Below the pieces are notes generated by a model. The model saw only the letters and a list, made by a program, of their open reading frames with translations. It was not told the origin of the DNA and did not search any database. The position numbers and the translations under genes were made by a program. From an uncultured Bacteroidales bacterium (GTDB lineage Bacteria > Bacteroidota > Bacteroidia > Bacteroidales > Muribaculaceae), in NCBI GenBank assembly GCA_902793405.1, contig CADBDH010000010.1:1-64000 (forward strand): DNA of 64,000 nt, in the 5' to 3' direction. Positions within the stretch are counted from its first letter, which is position 1. The number at the start of each line of letters is the position of its first letter. Below are positions 1 through 6,867 of the stretch, piece by piece.

Positions 1-59
1 GAAAGAGCCCGGTGCAATACCGAACTCTATTCCTTAATCAATAACCCGTCCAACTTTTT

Positions 60-110
60 GGGGTCACTTCAAAGCCCTGACCAGCCCTAACGGGCTTCAA
101 AGTGAGCCCC
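60..110. repeat. Imperfect inverted repeat at left edge
   Basis: Arms at 60-77 and 92-110 pair with about two mismatches or gaps (GGGGTCACTTCAAAGCCC against a near reverse complement) around a 14-base loop. The A+T-rich stretch 111-217 after it holds no gene. It may be the end of an element or a transcript terminator from a gene left of the window; no transposase reading frame is supported in bases 1-90. Confidence 0.45.
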
Positions 111-217
111 TTTATGTGAAAATAACATAATAGCATTATATTGAGGCACTTATGTGGTTTTATCGTATTTTTACCGGACACTAATATTTTCCAATAAAAG
201 GGATGCCTTCGTCCCAC

Positions 218-256
218 AAAAAAAGACAGGGCCCGAAAAGGGTCCCGTCTTTTTTT
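218..256 (-). terminator. Rho-independent terminator of the 276-1688 gene
   Basis: A GC-rich stem (GACAGGGCCC with GGGTCCCGTC, one mismatch and one wobble) flanked by A7 on one side and T7 on the other. It lies 20 bases past the minus-strand stop. The symmetrical A and T tracts would let it work in both directions. Confidence 0.8.
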
Positions 257-275
257 AAGTGTGGTTTACTGTTTC

Positions 276-1688
276 TTACCACTCACCTACCAGCAGGTAG
301 TCAACCAGAGTTGCAACATCGCTGATGTTGATACCACCGTCCTCATCACAGTCGGCAGCGTCACTGCTGAAGCCCTCAGCGTCATCAAAGTCACCACTCA
401 GCAGGTGGTCAACCAGGGTAGCAACGTCGCTGATGTTAACAGCACCGTCGTTGTTCACGTCACCACGGATGAAGGGAGGAACGGGAGGCACGGGGAAGCG
501 GAACTGATCACCGTTGATCCAGGTCAGCACGTTGTTGTTGTAGCCATAGAACAGGTGATAACCGTTGCTCGCAGCAGTGTAGTCCCAAGTGATCTGCTCG
601 GGAGTACCATCGGCCTCGAAGCCCCAGATGAATTCATCAATATAACCATCCTCGGTCGTGGTGTAGCCACCCACACCATAGCACATGCCAAGACCACCCG
701 AGATCCAGGTGTCATCAATGTCCCAGATGGGATTGCCCAGATAGATCGTGCTATCCTCACCAATTTCGGCAATGCAGTTGTAGTTAACCTTGCCATCGCT
801 ACCTACGTTCAGAACTACATTGGGCATACCATAGTCCCACATGTTACCAACGAACAGCGTGTCAGCAGGCTCGTTCTGGAACATATAAACATAGGACTCA
901 GCAGCTTTATTATCACGCTCTTGAACATAACTCAGCTTACCATTGGCAGCCAGAATCTCGGTGTGCAGGAATACCTCAGCAACAATGCTGGTGTCGGACG
1001 AAGTCAGTCTGCCATTGTTGTACTTATTGATGATATTCTCGCGATAGTAAACGTAGTTGTCATCGAAGATGATCGAACCGTCGGCGTACATGGTACCCAT
1101 GCAATCAGTCGTGTCGCCGTTCATGAAGTAATTCTCAGACAAGATAGCATGCCACCTAAGGGTGTCGGTGCGGGTACGGCCAGAACCAGCCGAAACGCTG
1201 TCATTTTTGAGCAACAGGCCCCAGGACAGGGCAACCTCGCCAGTGCTGTAGTCAACATCGATGGGCAGGTAGTAGGTGCTGCCTTCCTCGTCCCAGTAGA
1301 AACCGGCAAAGGCCAGACCGTCGCTGGCATCGGGATACCAGTAAGCGCCACTGCCTGCAAAGTAGGGATCAGCCTCAACATATTCACCATTCTCACCATA
1401 AGTTGCCTTGTACAGGAAACATACATAGGGCATGTTGATGATTTCTTCATCAGACAGGCGCTTGGGAGCACGATTGAGAACCTGATCAGCATGGGTCCTC
1501 TGTACATTCTTCTTGGCAGCCTCCATGAAGCTCTTGCTAACGCCAGCGGTGAGCTGGTTGGTAAGGGTGTTGGCCTTCATTACCATCTGGCCCTTGTTGA
1601 CCTGGGTAAGATCAGCCTTGTTTACTTGAGGTGCAGCCATGGCGGTCAAGCCAGCGCACACAAACAAAAGTGCTAAAAATTTCTTCAT
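276..1688 (-). CDS. Secreted protein with C-terminal dockerin-like repeats
   Basis: A 470-residue protein of unknown role. Residues 1-19 (MKKFLALLFVCAGLTAMAA) are a signal peptide. The middle is rich in Tyr, Trp, Gly and Asp and looks like a beta-sheet secreted domain that I cannot assign. The last ~70 residues carry two dockerin type I-like calcium-binding repeats (GDVNNDGAVNISDV and DCDEDGGINISDV, each followed by LVDxLL). The start follows a good promoter by about 130 bases. The 16399-17640 product resembles it in composition but has a different tail. The function of dockerin-like tails in Bacteroidales is unsettled; no cohesin is seen here. Confidence 0.8.
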   Translation of the reverse strand: MKKFLALLFVCAGLTAMAAPQVNKADLTQVNKGQMVMKANTLTNQLTAGVSKSFMEAAKKNVQRTHADQVLNRAPKRLSDEEIINMPYVCFLYKATYGENGEYVEADPYFAGSGAYWYPDASDGLAFAGFYWDEEGSTYYLPIDVDYSTGEVALSWGLLLKNDSVSAGSGRTRTDTLRWHAILSENYFMNGDTTDCMGTMYADGSIIFDDNYVYYRENIINKYNNGRLTSSDTSIVAEVFLHTEILAANGKLSYVQERDNKAAESYVYMFQNEPADTLFVGNMWDYGMPNVVLNVGSDGKVNYNCIAEIGEDSTIYLGNPIWDIDDTWISGGLGMCYGVGGYTTTEDGYIDEFIWGFEADGTPEQITWDYTAASNGYHLFYGYNNNVLTWINGDQFRFPVPPVPPFIRGDVNNDGAVNISDVATLVDHLLSGDFDDAEGFSSDAADCDEDGGINISDVATLVDYLLVGEW

Positions 1689-1821
1689 AAATCAGTAGAT
1701 CTTGAATTAGTTAATAATAAATATGTTAATAATAAATAAAGTGATTCCGGTTTTTCAATGAATCTAGTATCTAATAAGGCAGACAAGCGCCATAGCGACA
1801 GTCGTTCTCAAAAAGACGTCG

Positions 1822-1852
1822 CAAATGTAAACACATTTTTTGTATTCTACAA
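1822..1852 (-). promoter_or_regulatory. Promoter of the 276-1688 gene
   Basis: Minus-strand TACATTTG (1829-1822) fits the Bacteroidota -7 consensus TAnnTTTG. A TTG (1852-1850) lies 20 bases upstream as the -33 element. The implied leader is about 130 nt. Confidence 0.6.
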
Positions 1853-1927
1853 CTTTTTTCTATGAAAAGTGCATAATTGAAAACAACTTACCACCTTATA
1901 TATAAATAAATTGGACGGCCCGGCAGT

Positions 1928-2476
1928 TCAAAGCAGCATTCCGCCTGCCACCTGATCGGCAACGTCCTGACCCATGCTCTGGCTTACCAATGCCAGGGCA
2001 AACGGAGCGGCAGCGGCAGGGCCGTTGCCCGTCACCACATTGCCATCAACGGCTACCGAACCCGACGTCCACTTCACGCCCTCGATTCCCTGCTCCATGC
2101 TGGGATAGCACACGGCCTCTCGGTCTTGAAGAATGCCCAAGGGTGCCAGCACCACTGCGGGAGAGGCACAGATGGCTGCCACCTTGTCGCCACGCTCGTC
2201 CTGAGCAACCAGCAGGTCACACAAGGCCTCGTGGGCCGCAAGATTGGGGGCACCGGGGATTCCACCGGGCAGCACCATCCACTCGGCATCGCTGTAATCG
2301 TTGTCCTCAAACTGGCTGTCGGCTATCACCGTCACGCCGTGGGCACCGGTAACTGCCAGATCGGGGTTTATCGACACTGTCACGACGGGCATTCCCGCGC
2401 GACGCATTACATCTACACATGTCAAGGCCTCGACTTCCTCAAAGCCATCGGCCAGAAAAACAAAGCTTGTGTTCAT
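1928..2476 (-). CDS. DJ-1/PfpI (YajL-like) family protein
   Basis: A 182-residue single-domain DJ-1/PfpI protein of typical length. Visible family features are the N-terminal strand with DGFEEVE (acidic residue near 14), the VLPGG loop at 68-72 and the nucleophile elbow AAICASP with the reactive Cys at 103. The family includes redox-sensing chaperones, glyoxalase or deglycase-like enzymes and amidotransferase-like proteins; YajL/ThiJ is the nearest group, but the exact activity cannot be read from sequence. There is no signal peptide, so it is cytosolic. It stands alone, and its leader is a long array of 7-base repeats directly before the ATG. Confidence 0.9.
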   Translation of the reverse strand: MNTSFVFLADGFEEVEALTCVDVMRRAGMPVVTVSINPDLAVTGAHGVTVIADSQFEDNDYSDAEWMVLPGGIPGAPNLAAHEALCDLLVAQDERGDKVAAICASPAVVLAPLGILQDREAVCYPSMEQGIEGVKWTSGSVAVDGNVVTGNGPAAAAPFALALVSQSMGQDVADQVAGGMLL

Positions 2477-2480
2477 TGAA

Positions 2481-2587
2481 TTGTTAGTTGTTAGTTGTTA
2501 GTCCTTAGTTGTTAGTTGTTAGTCCTTAGTTGTTAGTTGTTAGTTCTTAGTTGTTAGTCCTAGTTGTTAGTCCTTAGTTTTTAGTTG
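2481..2587. repeat. Heptameric tandem repeat, TAGTNNT
   Basis: About 15 degenerate 7-base units (TAGTTGT, TAGTCCT, TAGTTCT, TAGTTTT) run without break from just upstream of the DJ-1 start codon. In the sense of that gene the RNA reads as A-rich ACTAA units. Related arrays are at 35588-35661, 50896-50937, 56058-56092, 58857-58888 and 60602-60640. There are no spacers, so this is not a CRISPR array. Confidence 0.9.
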
Positions 2588-2596
2588 GGCTGGATT

Positions 2597-2632
2597 CACT
2601 AGATTTTCTAGGGGCTAGATGGTCTAGTGGTT
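2597..2632. repeat. CTAG-containing 9-base repeat array
   Basis: Four degenerate units ending in CTAG (CACTAG, TTTTCTAG, GGGCTAG, TGGTCTAG), mostly 9 bases apart, directly next to the heptamer array. The same type recurs at 5662-5727 and 60641-60675. Confidence 0.7.
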
Positions 2633-2692
2633 ATAGAGCGCTAAGTTAGTTGTTTTCTCCCAAAAAATGCCCTTCCAGTGGCGAAAAAATGC

Positions 2693-2730
2693 CTTTTTTT
2701 GAAAAAAAACGTCTTTTTTTGAAAAAAAAG
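2693..2730. repeat. Duplicated T7-G-A8 palindromes
   Basis: Two adjacent copies of a T7GA8 block separated by CGTC lie just upstream of the truncated tRNA promoter. Each can fold on itself. The stretch also provides an A+T-rich element above the -33 box. The rest of 2633-2740 holds no gene. Confidence 0.7.
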
Positions 2731-2740
2731 TGCGATTTTT

Positions 2741-2771
2741 TTTGGTGGTTTCAAAAATAGCAGTACCTTTG
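2741..2771 (+). promoter_or_regulatory. Promoter of the truncated tRNA
   Basis: TTTG (2741-2744), 19 bases, then TACCTTTG (2764-2771): an exact match to the Bacteroidota consensus. Transcription should begin near 2778, about 13 bases before the tRNA-like sequence. Confidence 0.85.
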
Positions 2772-2790
2772 CATCGCTTTTGACAGCAAC

Positions 2791-2851
2791 GGGCAGTTAG
2801 CGCAGTTGGTTCAGAGCATCTGCCTTACAAGCAGAGGGTCGGGGGTTCGAA
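2791..2851 (+). pseudogene. tRNA-Val(UAC) fragment truncated in the T loop
   Basis: The 5' acceptor strand (GGGCAGT), D arm, anticodon arm (stem 2819-2823 with 2831-2835; anticodon TAC at 2826-2828), variable loop and 5' T stem with TTCGAA are all intact and tRNA-Val-like. The sequence then runs straight into a terminator hairpin. The 3' T stem, the 3' acceptor strand (ACTGCCC expected) and a CCA end are missing from this locus. It cannot form a normal tRNA. Because promoter and terminator are excellent, it is probably still transcribed as a ~105-nt RNA; it could be a dead gene or a tRNA-derived small RNA. A deletion or assembly collapse between the T loop and the native terminator is the plain explanation. 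Confidence 0.8.
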
Positions 2852-2887
2852 CGGTTTCGCACGCAAGTGTGAGGCCGTTTTTCTTTT
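2850..2887 (+). terminator. Terminator fused to the tRNA fragment
   Basis: A 13-pair stem (2850-2862 with 2867-2879, some G-U pairs), a GCAA tetraloop and a T-rich tail. It overlaps the last two bases of the T loop of the tRNA fragment. The stretch 2888-3052 after it holds no convincing gene. Confidence 0.85.
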
Positions 2888-3052
2888 ATCCCGGCGAGGG
2901 ATCCTTGCCGCTATTCTTGCCGAGCCGTTTTCCCTCCACAGCACCCTGCTCCCCCTCAACGCCTGTCCACCGATTGCCGGGCCATGGTTCACAAAAGCCC
3001 TCAAAAAATCAGAAAAACCATTAAAACTGGCGACGGATTGAAAAATAATGTG

Positions 3053-3060
3053 TAGTTTTG
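3053..3060 (+). promoter_or_regulatory. -7 box before the first beta-barrel gene
   Basis: TAGTTTTG matches TAnnTTTG. It places the transcript start near 3067, which rules out the in-frame TTG at 3065 and supports the ATG at 3083. No clear -33 at the right distance. Confidence 0.5.
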
Positions 3061-3082
3061 GGGGTTGAAAACAAAACAGTCA

Positions 3083-3676
3083 ATGAAAATGAAGAGGACC
3101 ACCCTACTTGCCATCGCCATCGTGACGATGTGTTTGCCCATGGCAGCCCAGGTGCATCTGGGCCTGCGTGGTGGCGTGACTCTGGGCGAGCTTCACTTCG
3201 ACCGCGAGATCATCGACAGCAGCAATCGCATGGGCTACTGTGGCGGCCTGGTGCTTGACGTGGCCATTCCCGTGACGGGACTTGGCGTCGATGCCAGCGT
3301 GATGTATGCCCATCGCAACAACCGCCTCACCGACGGCCAACACCTGTTCAAGCGTCATTACATCGACATTCCCCTCATGGCGCGTTACCGTCTTACGGTC
3401 ACTGGCGTGGAGCGCTTCTTGGCGCCCCTCGTGTTCACGGGCCCCACGTTCTCGGTTCTGTTCGACGACAACGGGCAGGAGAACTGGAAAGGGCGCAGGA
3501 CCTACCTGTCGTGGCGCGTTGGCGGCGGCGTGGACCTGTTTCACCACCTGCGCCTGACGGCAGCCTATGGCTTCGGCATCACCAAGGCCATGACCTATAT
3601 CGGCAACGACGTCAAGGCCGACAAGGCTCACGGCAAGGACCGCTACTGGATGCTGAATGCGGCATGGCTGTTTTGA
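3083..3676 (+). CDS. Outer-membrane beta-barrel protein (PorT-like fold)
   Basis: A 197-residue exported protein: signal peptide MKMKRTTLLAIAIVTMCLPMAAQ, then a mature part opening with GLRGGVTLGELHF and continuing as alternating amphipathic strands ending in an aromatic residue (WLF), as in small 8-10-stranded barrels of the outer-membrane beta-barrel 2 / PorT-like families. The ATG at 3083 is chosen over the upstream TTG because of the -7 box. It is followed 53 bases later by a paralogue with the same layout (RWGITAGATINEVHF), so the two are a tandem pair. Ligand and function unknown. Confidence 0.8.
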   Translation: MKMKRTTLLAIAIVTMCLPMAAQVHLGLRGGVTLGELHFDREIIDSSNRMGYCGGLVLDVAIPVTGLGVDASVMYAHRNNRLTDGQHLFKRHYIDIPLMARYRLTVTGVERFLAPLVFTGPTFSVLFDDNGQENWKGRRTYLSWRVGGGVDLFHHLRLTAAYGFGITKAMTYIGNDVKADKAHGKDRYWMLNAAWLF

Positions 3677-3729
3677 CGCATGTTGAGAGCAACATCATTG
3701 TAGAGAGACATTAAACAAACATCAAGATA

Positions 3730-4353
3730 ATGAAGAAGATATTTTTACTGATTGCAGCAGTGCTGCTCACCACGGCAGCAGCCACAGGACAGACCACATC
3801 GCGCTGGGGCATTACCGCCGGCGCCACCATCAACGAGGTACATTTCAAGCAAAAAGACATCGTGCCCAGCAAGCGCGCCATGGGGCCGCAAGTGGGTGTG
3901 ACAGGAGAAATGAACTTTAGCGGCATCGGATTTGGTGTTGAGGGCTCATTGCTCTACAGCCTCAAGCAGGGCAAGGTCAACTATGGCGAACGCACCGTGT
4001 GGTCGACGCTAGGCGCCGGCAACGAGACCGTGTCGATGCACTACCTGGACGTGCCCTTGCACCTCAAGTTCAAGTACCACAGGCTGGGTGGTATCGAGAG
4101 CACCATCATGCCGCTGGCCTATGTGGGCCCGCAGTTCTCGTTCCTGATGCACGGCAACCACAGCAACCTGAACAAGTACTCGCCTGTGAGCGTGTATCTG
4201 GACATGGGCATCGGCTTTGAGCTGATGGAACGTGTGCAGCTGCGCGGCGGCTACAATTTCTCCATCGGCCAGTCGTTCCACACCAAGATGCTTGACGAGA
4301 ACGTGGCCAAGAACCGCACCTGGTACTTCAACCTCACCTGGTTCCTGAAATAA
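3730..4353 (+). CDS. Outer-membrane beta-barrel protein, paralogue of the preceding gene
   Basis: A 207-residue exported protein with a signal peptide ending ATGQ, the entry motif GITAGATINEVHF, the GPQVGVTGEMNF and GFGVEGSLLYS strands and a C-terminal WYFNLTWFLK strand typical of outer-membrane barrels. It aligns along its length with the 3083-3676 product (GVTLGELHF, YLSWRVGGGVDL against YLDMGIGFEL), pointing to a duplication. It is probably co-transcribed with its neighbour. Role unknown; porin-like or structural. Confidence 0.82.
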   Translation: MKKIFLLIAAVLLTTAAATGQTTSRWGITAGATINEVHFKQKDIVPSKRAMGPQVGVTGEMNFSGIGFGVEGSLLYSLKQGKVNYGERTVWSTLGAGNETVSMHYLDVPLHLKFKYHRLGGIESTIMPLAYVGPQFSFLMHGNHSNLNKYSPVSVYLDMGIGFELMERVQLRGGYNFSIGQSFHTKMLDENVAKNRTWYFNLTWFLK

Positions 4354-4409
4354 GATTTCACACCACAACAACTTTTTCCTATTGGCATCGGCTGGATGCT
4401 TCTCATGAG

Positions 4410-4489
4410 AAGGCAAGAAAGACAAGAAGGACAATTAAATCATATTTTATTAATAATCAATACTTTGTCTTTCTTGTGTTTCTTGTCTT
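4410..4489. repeat. Long imperfect inverted repeat (25-bp arms)
   Basis: A purine-rich arm (4410-4434, AAGGCAAGAAAGACAAGAAG...) faces a pyrimidine-rich arm (4465-4489) with four mismatches around an A+T-rich 30-base loop. It follows the beta-barrel pair and could end their transcript. The rest of 4354-4651 holds an 8-base repeat and no gene. Confidence 0.65.
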
Positions 4490-4506
4490 CAAATTATAAA
4501 AAGCTC

Positions 4507-4530
4507 TAGCGGCTTAGCGGTTTAGCGTAG
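4507..4530. repeat. Octameric repeat TAGCGGYT
   Basis: Three 8-base units (TAGCGGCT, TAGCGGTT, TAGCGTAG). It is a period-8 relative of the 7- and 9-base arrays elsewhere in the window. Confidence 0.55.
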
Positions 4531-4651
4531 TGCCCCAGAAGTGCTGTTGCCCAAACAAAAAGAAGTTGTTTATGCTGTTTAACCCATTATTTGTTTAAGT
4601 TGTCTGTAAAACTTAGGCACTTAGCCTGGGGTCGAAATTGACGAGTAGGAC

Positions 4652-5659
4652 ATGAACAAACGATATGCAGCCATACTGATAGCGCTCATCGCCGCCATCG
4701 TGGCGATGTTCTGCTCGCGCGACCGCAAGCGGTTATTCGCTCACGAGGGCGTGGTGTGGACCACCGAGTACCACATCACCTACGAGGCCGCCCACGACCT
4801 GGGCGACAGCATCCAGCTCATCTTGGGCAATCTGGACATGAGCGTGTCGCCCTATAACAAGGCCTCGCTCATCAGCGCCATCAACGAGAACAAGACCACC
4901 CGCACCGATGCCTACCTGCAGCGCCTGCTGACCGCCTCGCGCGTGGTGTGGCGCGAGAGCAGCGGTGCATTCGACCCGACGGTGATGCCACTGGTCAACG
5001 CATGGGGCTTTGGCTACAAGAACGGCACCCTACCCTCACGAGCCCAGCTCGACAGCCTGCTGCAATTCGTCGGGATGGACAAGGTGACCCTGCAAGGCGA
5101 CAGCCTCCTGAAACAGGACCCGCGCGTGATGCTCGACTTCAGCTCCATCGCCAAGGGGATGGCCTGTGACGAGATCGGGCGCATGCTTGTGCGCAACGGG
5201 GCAGTCAACTGGCTGGTCGAGATCGGCGGCGAGGTGATGGCCAGCGGCGTGAACAACCGCGGCACGGCATGGCACGTGTCGGTCGATATGCCCACCAGCG
5301 AGCAGGACGGCAATGCCGACCACGAGAGTGCGGTGGTGCTGACGCTCGACAGCGGTGCAGTGGCCACCAGCGGCAATTACCGCAAGTGGCGCATCGAGGA
5401 AGGGAATAAACTGTCACACATCATCGACCCGCACACGGGCGACAGCCGCACGGGCACACTGCTGAGCGTGACGGTCGTCGCCAGCGACTGCATGACGGCC
5501 GACGCCTGGGCAACAGCCTGCATGGTGATGGGAGAAGAAAACGTGAAAAACATGATGGGCAGCCGCAACGACCTGGGTGTGATGACCATCAGCGCCGACA
5601 CCGTGAGCGGCAGCCTCATCGTGTGGAGCAACGCCCCGTTTGCCAACAGAATCAAATAA
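4652..5659 (+). CDS. apbE: FAD:protein FMN transferase (ApbE family)
   Basis: 335 residues, the normal ApbE length. ApbE attaches FMN covalently to Thr or Ser of exported flavoproteins such as NqrB, NqrC and RnfG, using FAD and Mg2+. Visible motifs in order: SVSPYNKASLI, GAFDPTVMPLVNAWGFG, DFSSIAKGMACDEIGRML (FAD-binding Lys region), EIGGEV, TSGNYRKW and HIIDPHTG plus ASDCMTADAWATAC (metal site). The N terminus is a membrane segment with a Cys at 21 after AMF, so it may be a lipoprotein facing the periplasm. It is convergent with the DeoR-family gene, and the two ends are separated by a CTAG repeat array. Start chosen as the only ATG giving an export signal. Confidence 0.93.
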   Translation: MNKRYAAILIALIAAIVAMFCSRDRKRLFAHEGVVWTTEYHITYEAAHDLGDSIQLILGNLDMSVSPYNKASLISAINENKTTRTDAYLQRLLTASRVVWRESSGAFDPTVMPLVNAWGFGYKNGTLPSRAQLDSLLQFVGMDKVTLQGDSLLKQDPRVMLDFSSIAKGMACDEIGRMLVRNGAVNWLVEIGGEVMASGVNNRGTAWHVSVDMPTSEQDGNADHESAVVLTLDSGAVATSGNYRKWRIEEGNKLSHIIDPHTGDSRTGTLLSVTVVASDCMTADAWATACMVMGEENVKNMMGSRNDLGVMTISADTVSGSLIVWSNAPFANRIK

Positions 5660-5661
5660 AG

Positions 5662-5727
5662 GAAATCTAGACTATCTAGAAATTCTAGAGCATCTAGGAA
5701 ATCTAGGCTATCTAGCTGGTCTAGAGC
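5662..5727. repeat. CTAG 9-base repeat array between convergent genes
   Basis: Seven CTAG cores, mostly 9 bases apart, fill the whole gap between the stops of apbE and the DeoR-family gene. It is the only array in the window not directly upstream of a start codon. Confidence 0.85.
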
Positions 5728-5730
5728 CGT

Positions 5731-6495
5731 TTACTGGGCGATAATGAGTTCAACGCCCAGGTCTTCAAGCCGCTTGACCACCTTGGGCGAGACGCCGGCA
5801 TCGGTGATGATGATGTCGATGGCGTCGATGTCGGCAATCTTGGCAAAGCCGCGGCGCCCGAACTTGCTGCTGTCGGCAAGGACGATGGTCTTTTGGGCAG
5901 CAGCCATCATCTTCTGGTTAAGGGCCGCCTCACGCATCTCGGTCGTTGTGATGCCATAGTCCATGTCGATGCCGTCAACCCCCAGATACAGTTTACTGAA
6001 GGAGCACTGCTCCAAGATGCGTGCCGCATACTCGCCCACCACCGACAGGCTGCTGTGGCGCAGCATGCCGCCCAGCTGGATAATGTCAATGTTCTCATGC
6101 TGCGAGAGGATGTTGCTCACGGCCAGCGAAGCCGATACAACCGTCAACTTGTGGATGGGCTGGATGTTGCGTGCCAGGGCATGAACCGTCGTCCCCGAGG
6201 CGATGGCGATGCTGTCGTCGCGCGTGATGAGCCGTGCCGCCTCGCGCCCGATGGCGTGTTTCTCGTCGGTGGACAGACGCTCTTTCTCGTTCACCGAGCG
6301 GTTGTTGATATAGGGATTGACCAGCACGGCCTTGCCGTGGCTGCGGTACAGCTTGTCGCTCTTTTCCAGGTCGGTAAGGTCCTTGCGCACCGTCACCGCA
6401 CTCACGTTGAGCATCGATACCAGATCAGACACCTGCACCGACCCATGCTTGATCAGCGCCTCCATAATCATCTCGTGACGTTCCTCTTTAGTCAT
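5731..6495 (-). CDS. glpR: DeoR-family transcriptional regulator, GlpR-like
   Basis: 254 residues with the DeoR plan: an N-terminal winged helix-turn-helix (TKEERHEMIMEAL, then VSDLVSMLNVSAVTVRKDL) and a C-terminal sugar-phosphate-binding domain (IASGTTVHALAR, VVSASLAVSNIL, LGGMLR, LGVDGID, VLADSSKFG). It is transcribed away from the glpA operon and shares the spacer, where five AAAACGAWW sites lie in or near both promoters. By context it represses that operon and itself, with glycerol 3-phosphate the likely inducer; the ligand is inferred. The symbol is assigned from this context. Confidence 0.85.
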   Translation of the reverse strand: MTKEERHEMIMEALIKHGSVQVSDLVSMLNVSAVTVRKDLTDLEKSDKLYRSHGKAVLVNPYINNRSVNEKERLSTDEKHAIGREAARLITRDDSIAIASGTTVHALARNIQPIHKLTVVSASLAVSNILSQHENIDIIQLGGMLRHSSLSVVGEYAARILEQCSFSKLYLGVDGIDMDYGITTTEMREAALNQKMMAAAQKTIVLADSSKFGRRGFAKIADIDAIDIIITDAGVSPKVVKRLEDLGVELIIAQ

Positions 6496-6514
6496 GGCTT
6501 TTTGGACTTATGAA

Positions 6515-6680
6515 GTTTCGTTTTGATGCGGCAAAAGTAAACAAAAGATAGATACCGCCAAAGAAAAAGACAAAAAATCTTTCGAAAATCATCAAAACGA
6601 AATAGAAAACAAGTATAAATACGCTAAATATGCTTTCGATTTTAGAGCAAAACGAAATGTATTCAAAACAAAAACGAAAC
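6515..6680. promoter_or_regulatory. Candidate GlpR operator array
   Basis: A shared core (T/G)CAAAACGAAAY appears at 6592-6603, 6647-6658 and 6668-6680, and inverted (GTTTCGTTTTGA) at 6515-6526; a fifth, weaker copy (TTCAAAAACGAT) sits at 6795-6806 inside the glpA promoter. The inverted copy lies at the expected glpR transcript start. Repeated sites in a divergent spacer are typical for DeoR-family looping repressors. The rest of 6496-6867 is A+T rich with no gene. Confidence 0.65.
6532..6562 (-). promoter_or_regulatory. glpR promoter
   Basis: On the minus strand TTTG (6562-6559), 19 bases, TACTTTTG (6539-6532): an exact consensus match. The transcript would begin in the candidate operator at 6515-6526, consistent with autoregulation. 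Confidence 0.8.
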
Positions 6681-6786
6681 TATTATATTTTGTGGTTTTC
6701 TAGAAACATTTACACTATATTTAGTTATACATCAAGCAATTAAGTTGTTACCTAGTAGCCAAAATCAAAAATAAATACGAAAATAT

Positions 6787-6817
6787 TTTGTCAATTCAAA
6801 AACGATAAGTAACTTTG
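6787..6817 (+). promoter_or_regulatory. glpA operon promoter
   Basis: TTTG (6787-6790), 19 bases, TAACTTTG (6810-6817). The candidate operator at 6795-6806 fills the space between the two elements, so repressor binding would block polymerase. Predicted leader about 45 nt. Confidence 0.85.
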
Positions 6818-6867
6818 CAGCGAAACTTGATAACCCGATTTGTTCTGCTACCTCGAATATTGAGTTT

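Noticed and set aside
1-90. 3' end of a transposase gene
   Set aside because: A short open frame reaches 90 but is too brief to assign to a family; only the inverted repeat is reported.
2481-2632. Possible CRISPR array
   Set aside because: Units are 7 and 9 bases with no spacers, and no cas genes are present.
2806-3024. 72-codon frame over the tRNA fragment and terminator
   Set aside because: It runs through a tRNA-derived sequence and a terminator hairpin and has no recognisable protein features.
3065-3082. TTG start giving a 203-residue beta-barrel protein
   Set aside because: It lies at or before the predicted transcript start; the ATG at 3083 gives a clean signal peptide. TTG starts at 21727 and 34709 were rejected likewise because they fall in -7 boxes.
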